From Doryteuthis pealeii (lineage: Eukaryota; Mollusca; Cephalopoda; Myopsida; Loliginidae): DNA of 64,000 nucleotides. Of the stretch, positions 32,215 to 43,385 are shown piece by piece. The stretch covers positions 5,358,995-5,422,994 of the forward strand of contig CM042163.1 of NCBI GenBank assembly GCA_023376005.1, written 5' to 3'. A program made the position numbers and the translations under genes. Within the stretch, counting starts at the first letter, position 1, and every line of letters begins with the position of its first letter. The notes under the pieces were generated by a model. It was not told the DNA's origin and made no database searches. It saw nothing but the letters and a program-made list of their open reading frames with translations.

Positions 32215-32694
32215 CACCCTCTCATCATCACGACCATGAAATGTAGGCAACCGCCTCTCATCATCGACACGACCATGAAATGTAGGCAACCGCCCTCTCA
32301 TCATCGACACGACCATGAAATGTAGGCAACCGCGCCTCTCATCATCGACACGACCATGAAATGTAGGCAACCGCCCTCTTATCATCGACACGACCATGAA
32401 ATAGGCAACCGCCCTCTTATCATCGACACGACCATGAAATGTAGGCAACCGCCTCTCATCATCGACACGACCATGAAATGTAGGCAACCGCCCTCTCATC
32501 ATCGACACGACCATGAAATGTAGGCAACCGCCCTCCCATCATCGACACGACCATGAAATGTAGGCAACCGCCCTCCCATCATCGACACGACCATGAAATG
32601 TAGGCAACCGCCCTCTCATCATCGACACGACCATGAAATGCAGGCAACCGCCCTCCCATCATCGACACGACCATGAAATGTAGGCAACCGCCCT
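32215..32694. repeat. 40-base minisatellite, 12 copies
   Basis: The unit is about CCATGAAATGTAGGCAACCG plus CCCTCTCATCATCGACACGA, mostly 40 bases with 37-39-base variants. GTAGGCAACCG or a variant recurs twelve times. Because the period varies, the minus-strand ORF through it (repeating LPTFHGRVDDER) is an artefact of repetition, not evidence of a protein. The same unit occurs inverted at 35128-35322. Confidence 0.95.
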
Positions 32695-33167
32695 GTATGG
32701 CTCATTTAGCTCATTCAGGACAGTTTCAGCAGCCCACTAAACCGGTACACAACCGATTCGTGGCGACTCCCCACTTGACCCCCCCCCCACGGTCTTTGAT
32801 AATCTTGATTGGGGAGGACCCCCCTCATCTCACACTTTCATCATTAGCAATCATCAGCAATCTCATCAAGAAATATTTTTTAAAAAATGAGAAGAATCTA
32901 AACTTCCGCCATTTTTGTAAAATCGACCAAAGTTAAACTGAAAATATTTAGTAATTAAGTTCCTTGCGAACGTAAAGTCGCGGAAGGTCGCAAACGTGTC
33001 CGACCCTTTAAAGACTTTGGTCTCCTGCCTCGGCTATTATCGGGTCCACTAAATATTGTAACCGAATTCATCAATAAACAATATAGGTTTATTACCTTTT
33101 GGTACAAAAGAATATAAATGATAGAGTCAAACGCGCAGTTCTTCAAACATCAGTAATGAATACTCTG
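32695..33167. other. no gene seen
   Basis: A C-rich patch at 32775-32790, otherwise unassigned. Confidence 0.4.
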
Positions 33168-33540
33168 TTAGCAAGACTAGCTACTACCAGACGAATACCC
33201 TTATGTAGTCTGTATCTATTATGTGTTTCGTTTAAAGAATTAAACTTAAATTTAAACTTAAAATTAAAATTAAATTACATATAAGATATATATTACATAT
33301 ATTACATATATTACTTACATATTACATATATATTTTACTTACATATTACATATATTACTTACATATATATTACATTATATTTAAGATTTAAAATTTAAAA
33401 AATTTAAACTTAAAATTAAACTTAAATTTTCGTTTAAAAAATTAAACTGAAGAAACCTCTGTTAGCAAGACTAGCTACTACCAGACGAATACCCTTGTGT
33501 AGTCCGTATTTATTATGTGTTTCATTGAACGAGACCGAAT
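33168..33540. repeat. 78-base direct repeat flanking AT-rich satellite
   Basis: TGTTAGCAAGACTAGCTACT ... CCAGACGAATACCCTT ... TATTATGTGTTTC occurs at 33168-33232 and 33461-33525. The spacer is (TTACATATA)n and (AAATTTAAAC)n simple sequence. The two ends could be one element copied with its flank. Confidence 0.8.
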
Positions 33541-34410
33541 TTCTTGTAGGAAAAATATCATCCCTTACAACACTAATGTCGAACTGAAAAGACCATGGGA
33601 ATGTGGATATGTCATAAGGCGCGATGGTTCAGTCTTAAGATACTTTTTCTGAGACAGATTACCGATGTCTCGTGGGAACGTCAATTTCATATACCTATAT
33701 AGTGGGGGTGGGTGGGGGTGGAGATTATATAAGAACTGATTCAGATTTACTTTTTGACGAGGTTGCGTAGGTGGTATCAGTCAACGGGGGGTGATATCGA
33801 ATAGTTGTTGTTCGTTTTCTCCAGCTGTGAAGACGGCGGCGGCGGCGGCGGCGGAGTGAGAGTGTAAGAAATCAATGAAACCGACACCACGCTTGGATGA
33901 TTTTTGGGGAAAACGCAGTTTTGATTTATCTTATTTATTTATTTTTTTTATTTATTCATTGTCGGGTCGATGAGACTGTTGATCTGTCCTTGACATAACT
34001 GCCACGTCTTAATACCTGTTCCACGAGGTCTCTCCTCAAACGACTTTTTTGTGTCTTCCAACCTGGTGTCTTGCCAGAACCAAGATGTCTTTATTTCATT
34101 ACGTCATTTCGCCAGTAACAAACTTCCAATGGACATATCTCGGGATTGGGGTGGGGTGGGGGGGAAGGTGGGCTCTGTTCAGACCCCATTTTTCATCCGT
34201 TAAAGAATTGCTGTTCAGATAGCAAGCTTCTCATGGTGCCCTTTTCCCCCGGTCAAGAAATGGAGAACTGACAACTTTCGTTACAGTTAGTAACATTGCG
34301 GTCTTCTTGAGATGGCCGAAAGTTTCCGACCATCCAAAGCTTTTTGGACAGTCATGATATTAACTCTTCACTATCCACGCATACGGTCGGAAGAAATCGT
34401 CACTATTTCT
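33541..34410. other. no gene seen; (CGG)n
   Basis: A CGG run of about seven units lies at 33833-33855. No exon could be tied to it. G-rich patches lie at 33705 and 34150. Confidence 0.5.
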
Positions 34411-34427
34411 CTATATTTGAGGATATA

Positions 34428-34725
34428 TATATATTTACCAACCCCTCCACACGAACAGGATGTGACACAAGGTCAATTACTTAAGCTGAGTTTAACAGGT
34501 TTGAATTCAGAGTTTTCCTTCTCCTAGACTGATTACCTAGCCATGGTTAAAGAGCCCAGTCTGCCCTGCTATTTGCCCATAACTGGAGGGAGTATTGGAT
34601 TCATACCTTTCCCAAGGGTATTAGCGCAATGTGAAATTCAAACAGCTTCGTCCAGGAATTGAACTCGGGTCGACGAGTCCATTTCCCACGACTCTAACCA
34701 TCAGACCACGCGCCTCCATTATATC
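34428..34725 (-). mobile_element. full-length tRNA-derived SINE-2 with 17-base target duplication
   Basis: CTATATTTGAGGATATA flanks it at 34411-34427 and 34726-34742, a perfect 17-base duplication. On the minus strand the head is GCGCGTGGTCTGATGGTTAG (A box) and CGAGTTCAATTCC (B box). A body follows with GCGCTAATACCCTTGGGAAA and GGCTAGGTAATCAGTCTAGG, ending at GTGTGGAGGGGTTGGTAAAT. The intact duplication indicates a young insertion. This is the best copy for defining SINE-2. Confidence 0.95.
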
Positions 34726-34742
34726 CTATATTTGAGGATATA

Positions 34743-35127
34743 AACTGCTATATGTTCACCCGACACGTAGCAAGATACACCATAGACTGTTACTCTGGTC
34801 TGACGTCAACCCATGTATTCTGCTCGGAATATATTATCGTTATTCTTTTTCACGAGCAATCGATCTTCTACGAGTAGGCAATTGAATACTCCTGCATAAG
34901 AAAACTCCTTTTTTTCTCTATCTGTTGAACTTTCACTCCCAGTACAAAAAGTTGTTGCATATGTAAGCTATCCCTGAATTACGTCCCTTATTGTGCCCCC
35001 TCAACTGTGTAACTCTCCGGTTAAGGAAAGCAAGAAGACTTACTGTGAACATGACCCAACAATCATGATTTTTATACTCAACTCCATTATCGTCCTCGTT
35101 TATACTGTAGCAAGATGGGTGTAGTAT
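34743..35127. other. no gene seen
   Basis: Unassigned sequence between SINE-2 and the second minisatellite locus. Confidence 0.4.
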
Positions 35128-35322
35128 TGTCGATGATGAGAGGGTGGTTGCCTACATTTCATGGTCTTGTCGATGACGAAAGGGCGGTTGCCTACATTTC
35201 ATGGTCTTGTCGATGATGAGAGGGTGGTTGCCTACATTTCATGGTCTTGTCGATGATGAGAGGGTGGTTGCCTACATTTCATGGTCTTGTCGATGATGAG
35301 AGGGTGGTTGCCTACATTTCAT
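35128..35322. repeat. 40-base minisatellite, 5 copies, inverted relative to 32.2 kb
   Basis: GGTTGCCTACATTTCATGGT plus CTTGTCGATGATGAGAGGGT repeats with an exact 40-base period (GTTGCCTACATTTC ends at 35160, 35200, 35240, 35280, 35320). It is the reverse complement of the 32215-32694 unit. Confidence 0.95.
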
Positions 35323-35930
35323 ATTTTATATAGGTTTACACAACTTACTAACTTTTAAACAAAACTCAACACAATGAAAGAAATCAACGGAGTCGTATTA
35401 AAATAACAATCTGTATTAAAATAGAATTACAGACATGTATAATAGCATACCGGGCATAGTCCTTTGTTTTATATTGTGGTATTAATAGTTCATATTTTAT
35501 CTTGTTTTTCTTTGCTGATACTGGAGCTGATTTGTTGTGTGACCACTCGTCTTGTCATTCTCTGAACTATTGAAAAATTCCCGCTTTTCATTTTTGGCGC
35601 TTGATTTTGAATTCAGCGTTTGTTGTTTTCCATTACTGCATTTTGGGGATTTTTTACCCCCCCCCCCCTTTTTAATATAATCGGCAACTGCCATTTTATT
35701 AACCATTACAATACTAACGGTATACTAACGTAACAAAAGTTACTAGTAGAATTAAAAAGATCCCCTCCCCCCAAAAAAACCCCAACAAAACAAACAACAA
35801 CTTATCTGACTGTTGCAAGGGTAGAGTGAATGTTGTTACGAATTTTGTGCAACGAGTTCACAATTGAATGTAGCTTAATATTGTCGTTGAGGAGTTTTCC
35901 GTTTTACTGTGATAATAATTCAGAAATAAG
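35323..35930. other. no gene seen
   Basis: C-runs at 35658 and 35765. The 69-codon minus-strand frame is A/G-rich low complexity. Confidence 0.4.
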
Positions 35931-36137
35931 TAAAGTCGACGGGGTGGCCTAATGTCGGTATCAGCCAGACAGCGAGAGAGTCTATCCTCTTTTTACTAGC
36001 GCTAGACCAAGGAAATTGTTTTTGCGTCTGAGACGGAGCTCCACACCTACCATCATCTCCTCACTTTACTGCAAAGATCCCTGTGCTACTCATACGCAGA
36101 GTTGGCAAGTTCTCTACCGGCTGAGCTAAACCGGCCC
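35931..36137 (-). mobile_element. SINE-1, B-box deleted
   Basis: Minus-strand head AGGGCCGGTTTAGCTCAGCC, then a jump from the A-box arm (GTAGAGAAC) straight to CTTGCCAACTCTGCGTATGA, so the B box is lost. The body and tail are otherwise complete. Confidence 0.85.
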
Positions 36138-37243
36138 TATTATAAATAAAACAAGGAAACATTAAAAAAAATAACAGGAGGTTGAGTTGAATCTGCCGTT
36201 TTCTTTTTATGTATTATTCTTTAGTAATAAGCAAAGGGAGAACACCACTAATCCGATTAAACACACGAAAGGAGATAAGACTGTGATACTACCTGTTCTG
36301 CGCTCTGCACCTTCAATGCACAATGTCTAGAACCCAAACGTTGTAACACTCTGCGCTGGCCGTATTTGCACGAGACAGAAACAGGCCCACAAGGATAAAA
36401 ATAAAAACTAACAACAACTACAAGTGTTTGTAAACAAGACGCGGATGGAAGAAGGGTGTGTGTGAGACTTCGCTTGTCTATCCAACTGGCTGCTACTGGC
36501 TATCTCTACCGGCGACCTTAACACCCCAACGGTCCGGGTTCTAACTGGCTTAGTGCTCAAGTTTAGCTGTATTTATGTCAAATTCCCCTTCCCCAACCAT
36601 CTTCTCCGGACCACACAAATGGCCAGCACTTAAATCGAATCGCAGACTTCTAGTCGTCATTAACCCTTAAAATTAAAGTAATTAAATATTTTTTCAGACA
36701 CTACGTCTTCAATACGTTGACCATTACTTTTTTTCAAAAGAGATTTTCTCATAAAAAATCCCCTTTGCTTTTAATACCTGGGTGCCTAAGATATTATCAC
36801 TTGGTGGCCTAACTTCATGGTGGTCGTACAAGTCTCTTAAACTTTACGGCCTAATCTTTGGATTCATAAAAAAGGTCAGCCACCCACCCCTTTTACTTAA
36901 GCCTGGCTTTAACCTATTCTCTTTCTTATTCATTTATTTATTTATTTATTTATTTATTCTGACCTTGTTCGTCTTCAATCATAGTATAACAAGACATTTT
37001 TTTTTAGGAGAGTCTCCTCTAATTGACATCGCCTGGGTCATTTCCGGTATATTTTTTGGTCTTCAACCTTTTTTATGGGTTTTTTAAATTTGGCTTGTTG
37101 ACATGGTTGGCTATTTAAAAGAATATTTTAAAAAAATATCTTAAACTAGCTTATACATATGTATATAAAAGAAATGTTTTATATGCAAAATAAACTTTGA
37201 TAGGTAAAGTCTTGAGGTTGTTGGTTAATAGAGTAAAGTATAG
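36138..37243. other. no gene seen; (TTTA)n
   Basis: (TTTA)6-7 at 36929-36958. The 101-codon frame 36782-37087 runs through it and is not credible. 36290-36440 has some LTR-like features but no partner copy. Confidence 0.4.
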
Positions 37244-37498
37244 GGGCCGGTTTAGCTCAGTCGGTAGAGCGTTCGGTTAGAAACCACAAGGTTCCTAGTT
37301 CGATACCGGTCCTCGCCAACTCAGCGTATGAGTAGCACAGGGATCTATGCGGTAAAGTAAGGAACTGATGGTAGGTGTGGCGCTCCACCTCAGATGCTAA
37401 AATAATCTCCTTGGTCTAGCGCTATTGAAAAGGGGATAGACTCCCTCGCTGACTGGCTGATACCGACTTTAGGCCGCCCCAACGACTTTACTTTACAC
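37244..37498 (+). mobile_element. full-length tRNA-derived SINE-1 (reference copy)
   Basis: Head GGCCGGTTTAGCTCAGTCGG contains the A box; AGTTCGATACC (37297-37307) is the B box. The head's first seven bases (GGCCGGT) still pair with ACCGGTC after the B box, an intact acceptor-like stem. The body runs through GTAGGTGTGGCGCTCCACCT, CCTTGGTCTAGCGCTATTG and GCTGATACCGACTTTAGGCC to CGACTTTACTTTAC. It would be transcribed by RNA polymerase III and depend on a LINE for movement. Confidence 0.95.
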
Positions 37499-37821
37499 TT
37501 ACTAATTTGAACATGTTCCAGTTTTTCAACCGGTGTGCCACGGCATACTAGTGCACCGTCAAGCTTCCGTAGGAGTGCCGTGAGTGTTGAGGACCGTTGA
37601 TCATCCTCTTATATTTTATATTCTATTACTTTAATATTTTCCTGTTTTAATTAGATATTTTTGTTTTAATTCTGCTACACTTGTAGCACATTTTCACTAT
37701 TCCTTTTCTTTTAAAATTTAAATGATAAAATAATTATATGTTTATATAACGATGGTGTATCTCGATCAATTTATTGTCCAGCTCACTGAGACGAAAAAGG
37801 TTGAAAAACTCTGTTCTTGTG
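37499..37821. other. no gene seen
   Basis: Unassigned AT-rich sequence. Confidence 0.4.
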
Positions 37822-38030
37822 TGTCATGCTAACGGAATGTCTGAGAGGCAAATATACCTTGTCTTATGGACAGAAGACACAATTGGTGTGTTACCCCTGC
37901 AAAGGCTGAAGGGTGAAAGAACTCTCATGTGTCATGCACATGGAATACTGGAGGCAAAGAACCCCCTCCGTCATGTGGACAGGAAACATAACTGGTGTGT
38001 GTTACTTCTGAAGGATGAAAAGGGTTAACA
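37822..38030. repeat. two tandem copies of a ~108-base unit
   Basis: TGTCATGCTAACGGAATG at 37822 and TGTCATGCACATGGAATA at 37930 start matching units, each ending near CTGAAGG(G/A)TGAAA. An 84-codon frame spans both, but the two halves translate differently, so it is a repeat rather than a protein. Confidence 0.7.
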
Positions 38031-38440
38031 TGCTTTTGATCTTGGTGCTTCCAACTTTATAAACTGTCTACCACGCCACCTAGTTCCTAACGGAAGAACC
38101 GTTGCAAGTAAGGGATATAATTCCTACAAGTATAATGGTCGTTCATTAAGTGACATACAGAAAAATTAAAACAGTTTTTGAAACTCAAAGGTTCTGTCTT
38201 CGTATAACAAGAATTGAAATTAATTTCAATAAGTTTAAAACTTAAGAAATTTTTACCCTACGGATTCACTCGAATTTTTGTCAGGTATCGAAGATTCAGA
38301 AAGGGTTTTTTAAATTTTGAGTATTTATCGGAAAATGTTTGTTTTTTTATGATGTTGATTTTGCAAGGCGTTGTTAGTGAATTCAAATCGGACCTTATAT
38401 TCAAATTCATCTTCTCTAAGATAATCGAAACTTTTAAATA
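38031..38440. other. no gene seen
   Basis: Unassigned, AT-rich. Confidence 0.4.
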
Positions 38441-38625
38441 TCATCATCATCATCATCATCATCATGTCGCGCTAGTAGCACGGATATCCATGACAATCTC
38501 TTCACCTGCCGTCCTTATCATTCATTGCCACCAGGAGGTCCTCGGTGCTGCATCCAGTACCCGCACAGAACTGGTCAACGTCGATGTTTGTTAGACAGCC
38601 CACACTGGCGTGTCCATGTGCTGAC
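38441..38625 (-). mobile_element. LINE-b 3' fragment with (GAT)n tail
   Basis: (CAT)8 at 38440-38464 is the tail. Then GTCGCGCTAGTAGCACGGAT and GGTCCTCGGTGCTGCATCCA match 4165-4300 and 40075-40200. Only about 160 bases of the LINE remain. Confidence 0.85.
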
Positions 38626-39687
38626 TTTCATAGGAGAACTTCATTTGATAAAGAGTAAATATTATTTCAAGTTGGCTGTTAATGCAATTAAAAAAACACC
38701 TTTTTTTTTCTCGAAAAATCGATTGAGTGACAAACCGGCTGTGTTAGTTTTTAGAATTACTTAACATGTTAATTTTAACATGTTAATTTTAACACAGACT
38801 TTAAATTTTTTAAGGTTGTTGACGCTAGGTTACACGAAAGGTAATTACCTACTGTGTCTGTAAATGGCCTCTAGTTGGCATACACAACAGAATTATAAAA
38901 GTGGAAGTAGCAAAATATAAAAGAATGCTATTTGGTTTAATATTGTTTCTTCGTATAAATGTAAGAAAAATTCACGACGAAGTTAAAATAAGGAAAATAT
39001 TCTTCTAATTTCATTAACCATGTTTGATTTTTTAAAATTCGTGTGAATGGAATCATTTATCTAAATTTTCTTGAATTACGGAGAACAAAATTGATTTATT
39101 TCAGCTTCTACGAAAAGAATAAATTTTATTTCCTGAAAGTCAAAATTATTCAAATTTACAAATTAAATAAAAACGTTGATATTTTTAAAATTGAGTATGA
39201 CTAGACTCTTAAACATTTTTTTATCATACACTTGAATGAATTTCTATCAGTTCAATTTCCCTCACACATGCTCCTTTTTGATGGTCTTATGCCAAACTAT
39301 TCTGGTTGTGGTAGACTAACTTGTCCCACAACAAATTGTTCAAAACAATTTTATTAGAAAAGAAAAACAATTCTTTGAAAAATTAAAGATCTTCTAATCT
39401 AAGTTTTATAGGTAATCTTTTCTGTTCTAACAATATCCCCGTTAGCGATTAAAAAAAAGAAGAGTTATTTCCCTTGAACTGTCTCAGTCACTGCGTTTGT
39501 CTAGTTGTGGAATGCAGTAGTAATATTTTTTCATTTTCAAAATCTGATATTTTTGATTGTTTAGTTTGTGAGTTGTTCTAATTTGTTTAAACACCCAGAA
39601 ATCCACTAAGTAATCAGAAAGACTATGGTAGAGTGTGAATTTAGGGGCGTAAATTTTTATTATAGTCTACTGGATAGATGTTTGTAG
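38626..39687. other. no gene seen; very AT-rich
   Basis: AACATGTTAATTTT is tandemly repeated at 38764-38795. Otherwise unassigned. Confidence 0.4.
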
Positions 39688-40022
39688 AATCTGAAATGAA
39701 GTCCAATGTATATATTTTTTAATTTCTCAACTAGGATTAATACTTTTAATAAAAATGAAACTCTAAGGAAAATATAATTTAATACGTTAATTCATTTAAA
39801 AGTTTTTAAAAAATTAACAAACAGTATTAATTGATGGTGTATAGATTTAAAGTTGTTGCGTAGTGATTCAGTTGATGTTGTCCTTTAATTAAAAATTAAA
39901 AAACAAAAAACCTAACTATAAATGAATCAATGTATTAAATTATGTTTTCCTTAGAGTTTCATTTTTATTAAAAGTATTAAATCCCAGTTGAGAAATGAAA
40001 AATATATCCATTGGACTTCAGT
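39688..40022. mobile_element. foldback element with ~105-base arms
   Basis: Left arm 39688-39798 and right arm 39920-40022 are inverted: GAAGTCCAATGTATATATT, AATTTCTCAACTAGGATTAA, AATAAAAATGAAACTCTAAG, AATTTAATAC(G/A)TTAATTCATT. The spacer is about 120 bases. No coding sequence. Confidence 0.8.
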
Positions 40023-40071
40023 GTTTAAGGGAGAGAAACTCTGCATATTTTTAGGTTAACCCTAAAAATTT

Positions 40072-40400
40072 CTATATCATCATGTCGCGCAATAAGCACG
40101 AATATCCATGATAATCTCTCACCAACCTTCTCTATCATTCATTGCCCCAGAGAGGTCCTCTGCGCAGCATCCAGCACCCCTGCAGAGTTGGTCAATGTAG
40201 GTCCTTGCTGGGCGGCCCACATTAGCATGTCCATCTGCTGGCTTCCACAGGAGAATGTCGCTTCTTGTGCAGCTCCCATCTAGCTTATTCTCCTGGCGCC
40301 TCGTTAGGGTCCAAGTGGTGCAGCCATACAACAGTACTGACACGACCATAGCTTGGAAGAATTGTCGTTTTAATTTGTCAGTGAGATCGGATTTCCATAT
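40072..40400 (-). mobile_element. LINE-b fragment with RT thumb and tail
   Basis: Minus strand reads MVVSVLLYGCTTWTLTRRQE, SDILLWKPADGHANVGRPAR, TYIDQLCRGAGCCAEDL and MNDREGW, the same family tail as 4165-4440 with more of the reverse transcriptase (VLLYGC..W.L). The IRVRRTRHAGHC block is deleted. The (GAT)n tail is at the left end. Confidence 0.85.
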
Positions 40401-40566
40401 GACTGATAATCTGTTTATAGCAGACCATGACTGACTTATTTGTGTATTCTATAAACATAAATGATCTCATCTTAACTTTCCTCCCATTTATTTAGTGTAT
40501 CATAGATATATTAATTTTAATATTGGAACTTGGTGGGTGGAGAATCTAACTAAATATCATTTCTAG

Positions 40567-41051
40567 TGTAAGATTCAGAGTGATAATACTTGAAGATAAA
40601 ACTCCGACAAAGGTTGATAGACAAACATTTAATATACAGCACAGAATAAACAGGGTACATAATACATAGGTGTACATAAACATACATACAAAAGTAGTAT
40701 AAATACATATACAAGAGTAGAGATAATGACACATTCATGAATGGTAAAATACAAGATATTTAGGTATCAAAGAGATACCTAAATGTACATGAAAACGTAG
40801 TTATGGATACATGACTAAAGGATAATCATATATCGTATGAGACTTACTAGCAGTGAGTGGCCAGTGTTAAGGGCCGAGGCCCCAACGAGAAGGGGGTAGA
40901 CCGTGTCTACCTCATCGTGTCTCGTGGGTCGAGCAGGCAAAGAGAAAGAGACGTTCAAATCAGCCGCTTAAATATCAAAGGCCCCTAGCGGGAACCAGCG
41001 AAACTAAACGGGCAGACAACTCCCCAGGCGAATACGAAAATAACGCCTACA
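40567..41051 (-). mobile_element. solo LTR with CTAG target duplication
   Basis: 485 bases with TGT...ACA ends. CTAG flanks both sides (40563-40566 and 41052-41055). On the minus strand it has a TATA-like GATATTTAAGCGG, a C/G-rich block, ATTCATGAATGT and an ATTAAATG polyadenylation-like word before TGTCGGAGTTTT. The same order is seen at 49037-49471 and 61362-61742. No internal region remains, so it is a solo LTR left by recombination. Four-base duplications fit LTR integrases. Confidence 0.85.
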
Positions 41052-41055
41052 CTAG

Positions 41056-41505
41056 CATCAATCACTCCAAATACAATAATCTATAACTGCTTCTTAAATT
41101 CTAAATTTTCTTCCAACAATTTTCGATCTGGCAACTAACCAGGCCAAAATGTCACAGACGAAGACTGTCGTTCAAATCATGATTTAGTGCTGGGTTTTAT
41201 ATTAGTGGAAAAATTAGTCTCTTCAAGAAATCCATTAATGCGAAGGAGTAACGGGATATATTACAAATTGAATTGAAAGAGTGTTTTTTTTTTATGATTC
41301 TTCAGTGCCGCCATTTCCATATTTCTGTCATTTCGGATTTTTTGGTCCCTTTTGTTCTTTCAGAAGAAAAACTGAAAGGTGTTTAAATGTTCACAATGGA
41401 ATCTAAATAGACCCAGACATTAAAAGTTTCTGAATATCCGGAGAAAATTTTCCTGCCTGACGAATGCTAGCTATGCGGTTTTGAAATTCAACAGTAGCGT
41501 GACAT
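41056..41505. other. no gene seen
   Basis: Unassigned; GTCTGTCTGTCTGTAA at about 41522 begins the next repeat. Confidence 0.4.
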
Positions 41506-41860
41506 TTACAATTCTATTCGGTGTCTGTCTGTCTGTAAACGAAACTATGTCACTGCTTATGTCACAATACCTTCAGGAATTGCGTAAGTTTATCAATGAG
41601 TATTTAATATATAGTCAAAATCATTAATACATAGAATAAACCTTATTTATTAACGATGTATCTATGACAATCTGAGTTAGATTTGCCTCAAAACAGCCCA
41701 TGTTATTAGTGTGTTTAAGATCCTGTAATGTGTCTTATATATCACTAAGAAATAAAGATTTGCATGATATATGGTGAGGTTAATTTGCATACTGACTTTA
41801 ACAAAACCGTGTTCAATAAATAATTACTTGGTTTTATTGATTTCTAATATTATTGTTTTA
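41506..41860 (+). repeat. dispersed repeat B, copy 1
   Basis: Shares TCGGTGTCTGTCTGTCTGTA, ATGTCACTGCTTATGTCACA, AATACCTT(C/A)AGGAATT, GATTTGCCTC and CCAAGTAATTATTTATT-type words with 61036-61300 (inverted), 61815-61975 and 44082-44165. The end CTTAAATACTT..CCGGAGGGTGC recurs at 42528 and 51957; at 51957 it finishes in GCTAG next to a T, so a Helitron relationship is possible. Confidence 0.65.
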
Positions 41861-41999
41861 TTCTCCAACGTATTAAAAATCCAATTAAGAAACCAATTAA
41901 AATATAATTAGAATAAGTGAAATCTTTTTATATGCATTCTTATTTAATTTCGTTGGTTTTTCTAATTCAATATATTTCGTTCATATGTTTTAAAAATGA

Positions 42000-42505
42000 A
42001 GGAGACATCTCCATACTCGATGGTAAACTCCTAAACTCGGTGAAACACTTCACGTACCTCGGTAATAATATCAACAGAAAGCGACGTTAATGCGTTTATC
42101 GGAAAGGCATGGTCGGCTTTAAACAGATTGTCAGCAATATGGAAATCCGAGCTCACTGACAAGTTAAAGCGACAGTTCTTCCAAGCCGTACTTGTATCAG
42201 TACTACTATACAGTTGCACTACACCCCACGCAAAAACAGCTGTACGACCACCTGCCCCATACACAAATCATCCGAGTGAGGCGAACAAGAGTGAGGCTGG
42301 GCACTGCCGGAGAAGCAAGGAAGAACTCATAAGTGACGTTCTTCTGTGGAAGCCATCACATGGGCACGCCAATGTGGTCCGTCCAGCAAAGCTCTGTGCA
42401 GATACTGGATGCTACGCAGAGGACCTCACAGAGGCAACGAACGATAAGGGGCGGTTGGCGAGAGATTGTCAAGAATATCCGTGCTACTAGCGCGACATGT
42501 TGATG
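42000..42505 (+). mobile_element. LINE-b fragment, plus strand
   Basis: Reads KLLNSVKHFTYLGNNI, then after a frameshift ALNRLSAIWKSELTDKLKRQ, FFQAVLVSVLLYSCTT, GHCRRSKEELISDVLLWKPS and HGHANVVRPAK, ending CQEYPCY before the (GAT)n tail at 42493. This is the longest LINE-b piece here. The conserved W.L and IRVRR block is partly deleted and at least one frameshift exists. Confidence 0.85.
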
Positions 42506-42754
42506 ATGAAGATATTAAAACTTAAATACTTACAGCCGGAGGGTGCATATTCTTGAAAGTTATTTGTCTATAAGAAATGGTCAAAGTATGATGCTGTAAA
42601 AAAAAAAAGGTTTTCGACTTAAGAAGAAATTACCAATAGGATGATTGATTTTAGAGTATAGAATTTTAAAAGAACAAATCTCGATACTTTTTTATCAACC
42701 CTTGTATATACAAGATGTCCCGGAGTTACGATGATCCGAACGTTTCATTGTCGT

Positions 42755-42758
<4 letters not shown>

Positions 42759-42808
<50 letters not shown>
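42759..42808. repeat. (AT)n microsatellite
   Basis: Perfect run directly at the 3' end of a SINE-2 copy. Confidence 0.95.
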
Positions 42809-42811
<3 letters not shown>

Positions 42812-43017
42812 AACTCTCCCGCACGAGCAGGATGTGACACAAGGTCAATTTCTTAAGCGGAGTTCAACAGGTTTGAATTCAGAGTTTTCCTTCTCCTAGA
42901 CTGGTTACCTAGCCATGGTTAAAGAACCCAGTTTGCCTTGCTATTTACCCGTAGCTGGAGGGAGAGTAGGGTTCATACCTTTCCCAAGGGTATTAGCGCT
43001 AAGTGAAATATTTGTAT
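42809..43017 (-). mobile_element. SINE-2 copy lacking its tRNA head
   Basis: Body from CCAACTCTCCCGCACGAGCA to GGGTATTAGCGCTAAGTG. The 5' head is absent; it was a 5'-truncated insertion or lost its head when the next copy landed. Confidence 0.9.
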
Positions 43018-43317
43018 ATATATATATATACATACACCAACCCCTCCGCACGAGCAGGATGCGACACAAGGTCAATTTCTTAAGCAAAGTTCAACAAGTT
43101 TGAATTCCGAGTTTTCCTTCTCCAAGACTGGTTACCTAACCATGGTTAAAGAACCCAGTCTGCCCTACTATTTACCCATAGCTGGAGGGAGAGTAGGATT
43201 CATACCTTTCCCAAGGGTATTAGCGCTAATTGAATGCAATTAGCACGTCCAGGATTTGAACTCGGAGCGACGAGTCCATTTCCCATGACTTTAACCATTA
43301 CACCACGCGCTTCCCAC
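43018..43317 (-). mobile_element. SINE-2 with 15-base target duplication
   Basis: AAATATTTGTATATA at 43006-43020 and 43318-43332 flank a full copy. The head on the minus strand is GCGCGTGGTGTAATGGTTAA and GAGTTCAAATCC. The insertion site is the edge of the preceding SINE-2 copy, so the two lie in the same orientation. Confidence 0.95.
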
Positions 43318-43385
43318 AAATATTTGTATATATGGTGTTATAAGATATGGGTGATAATGGAACTGTGGTCATTTTGCACACATCT

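Noticed and set aside
32206..32514. 102-codon ORF repeating LPTFHGRVDDER
   Set aside because: It follows the 40-base minisatellite. Unit length varies between 37 and 40, the phase shifts, and the inverted locus encodes nothing similar.
32215..32694. CRISPR-like array
   Set aside because: Repeats are directly adjacent with no unique spacers; the surrounding DNA is animal.
36782..37087. 101-codon ORF with a Leu/Phe/Ile run
   Set aside because: Crosses the (TTTA)n tract; no family signature.
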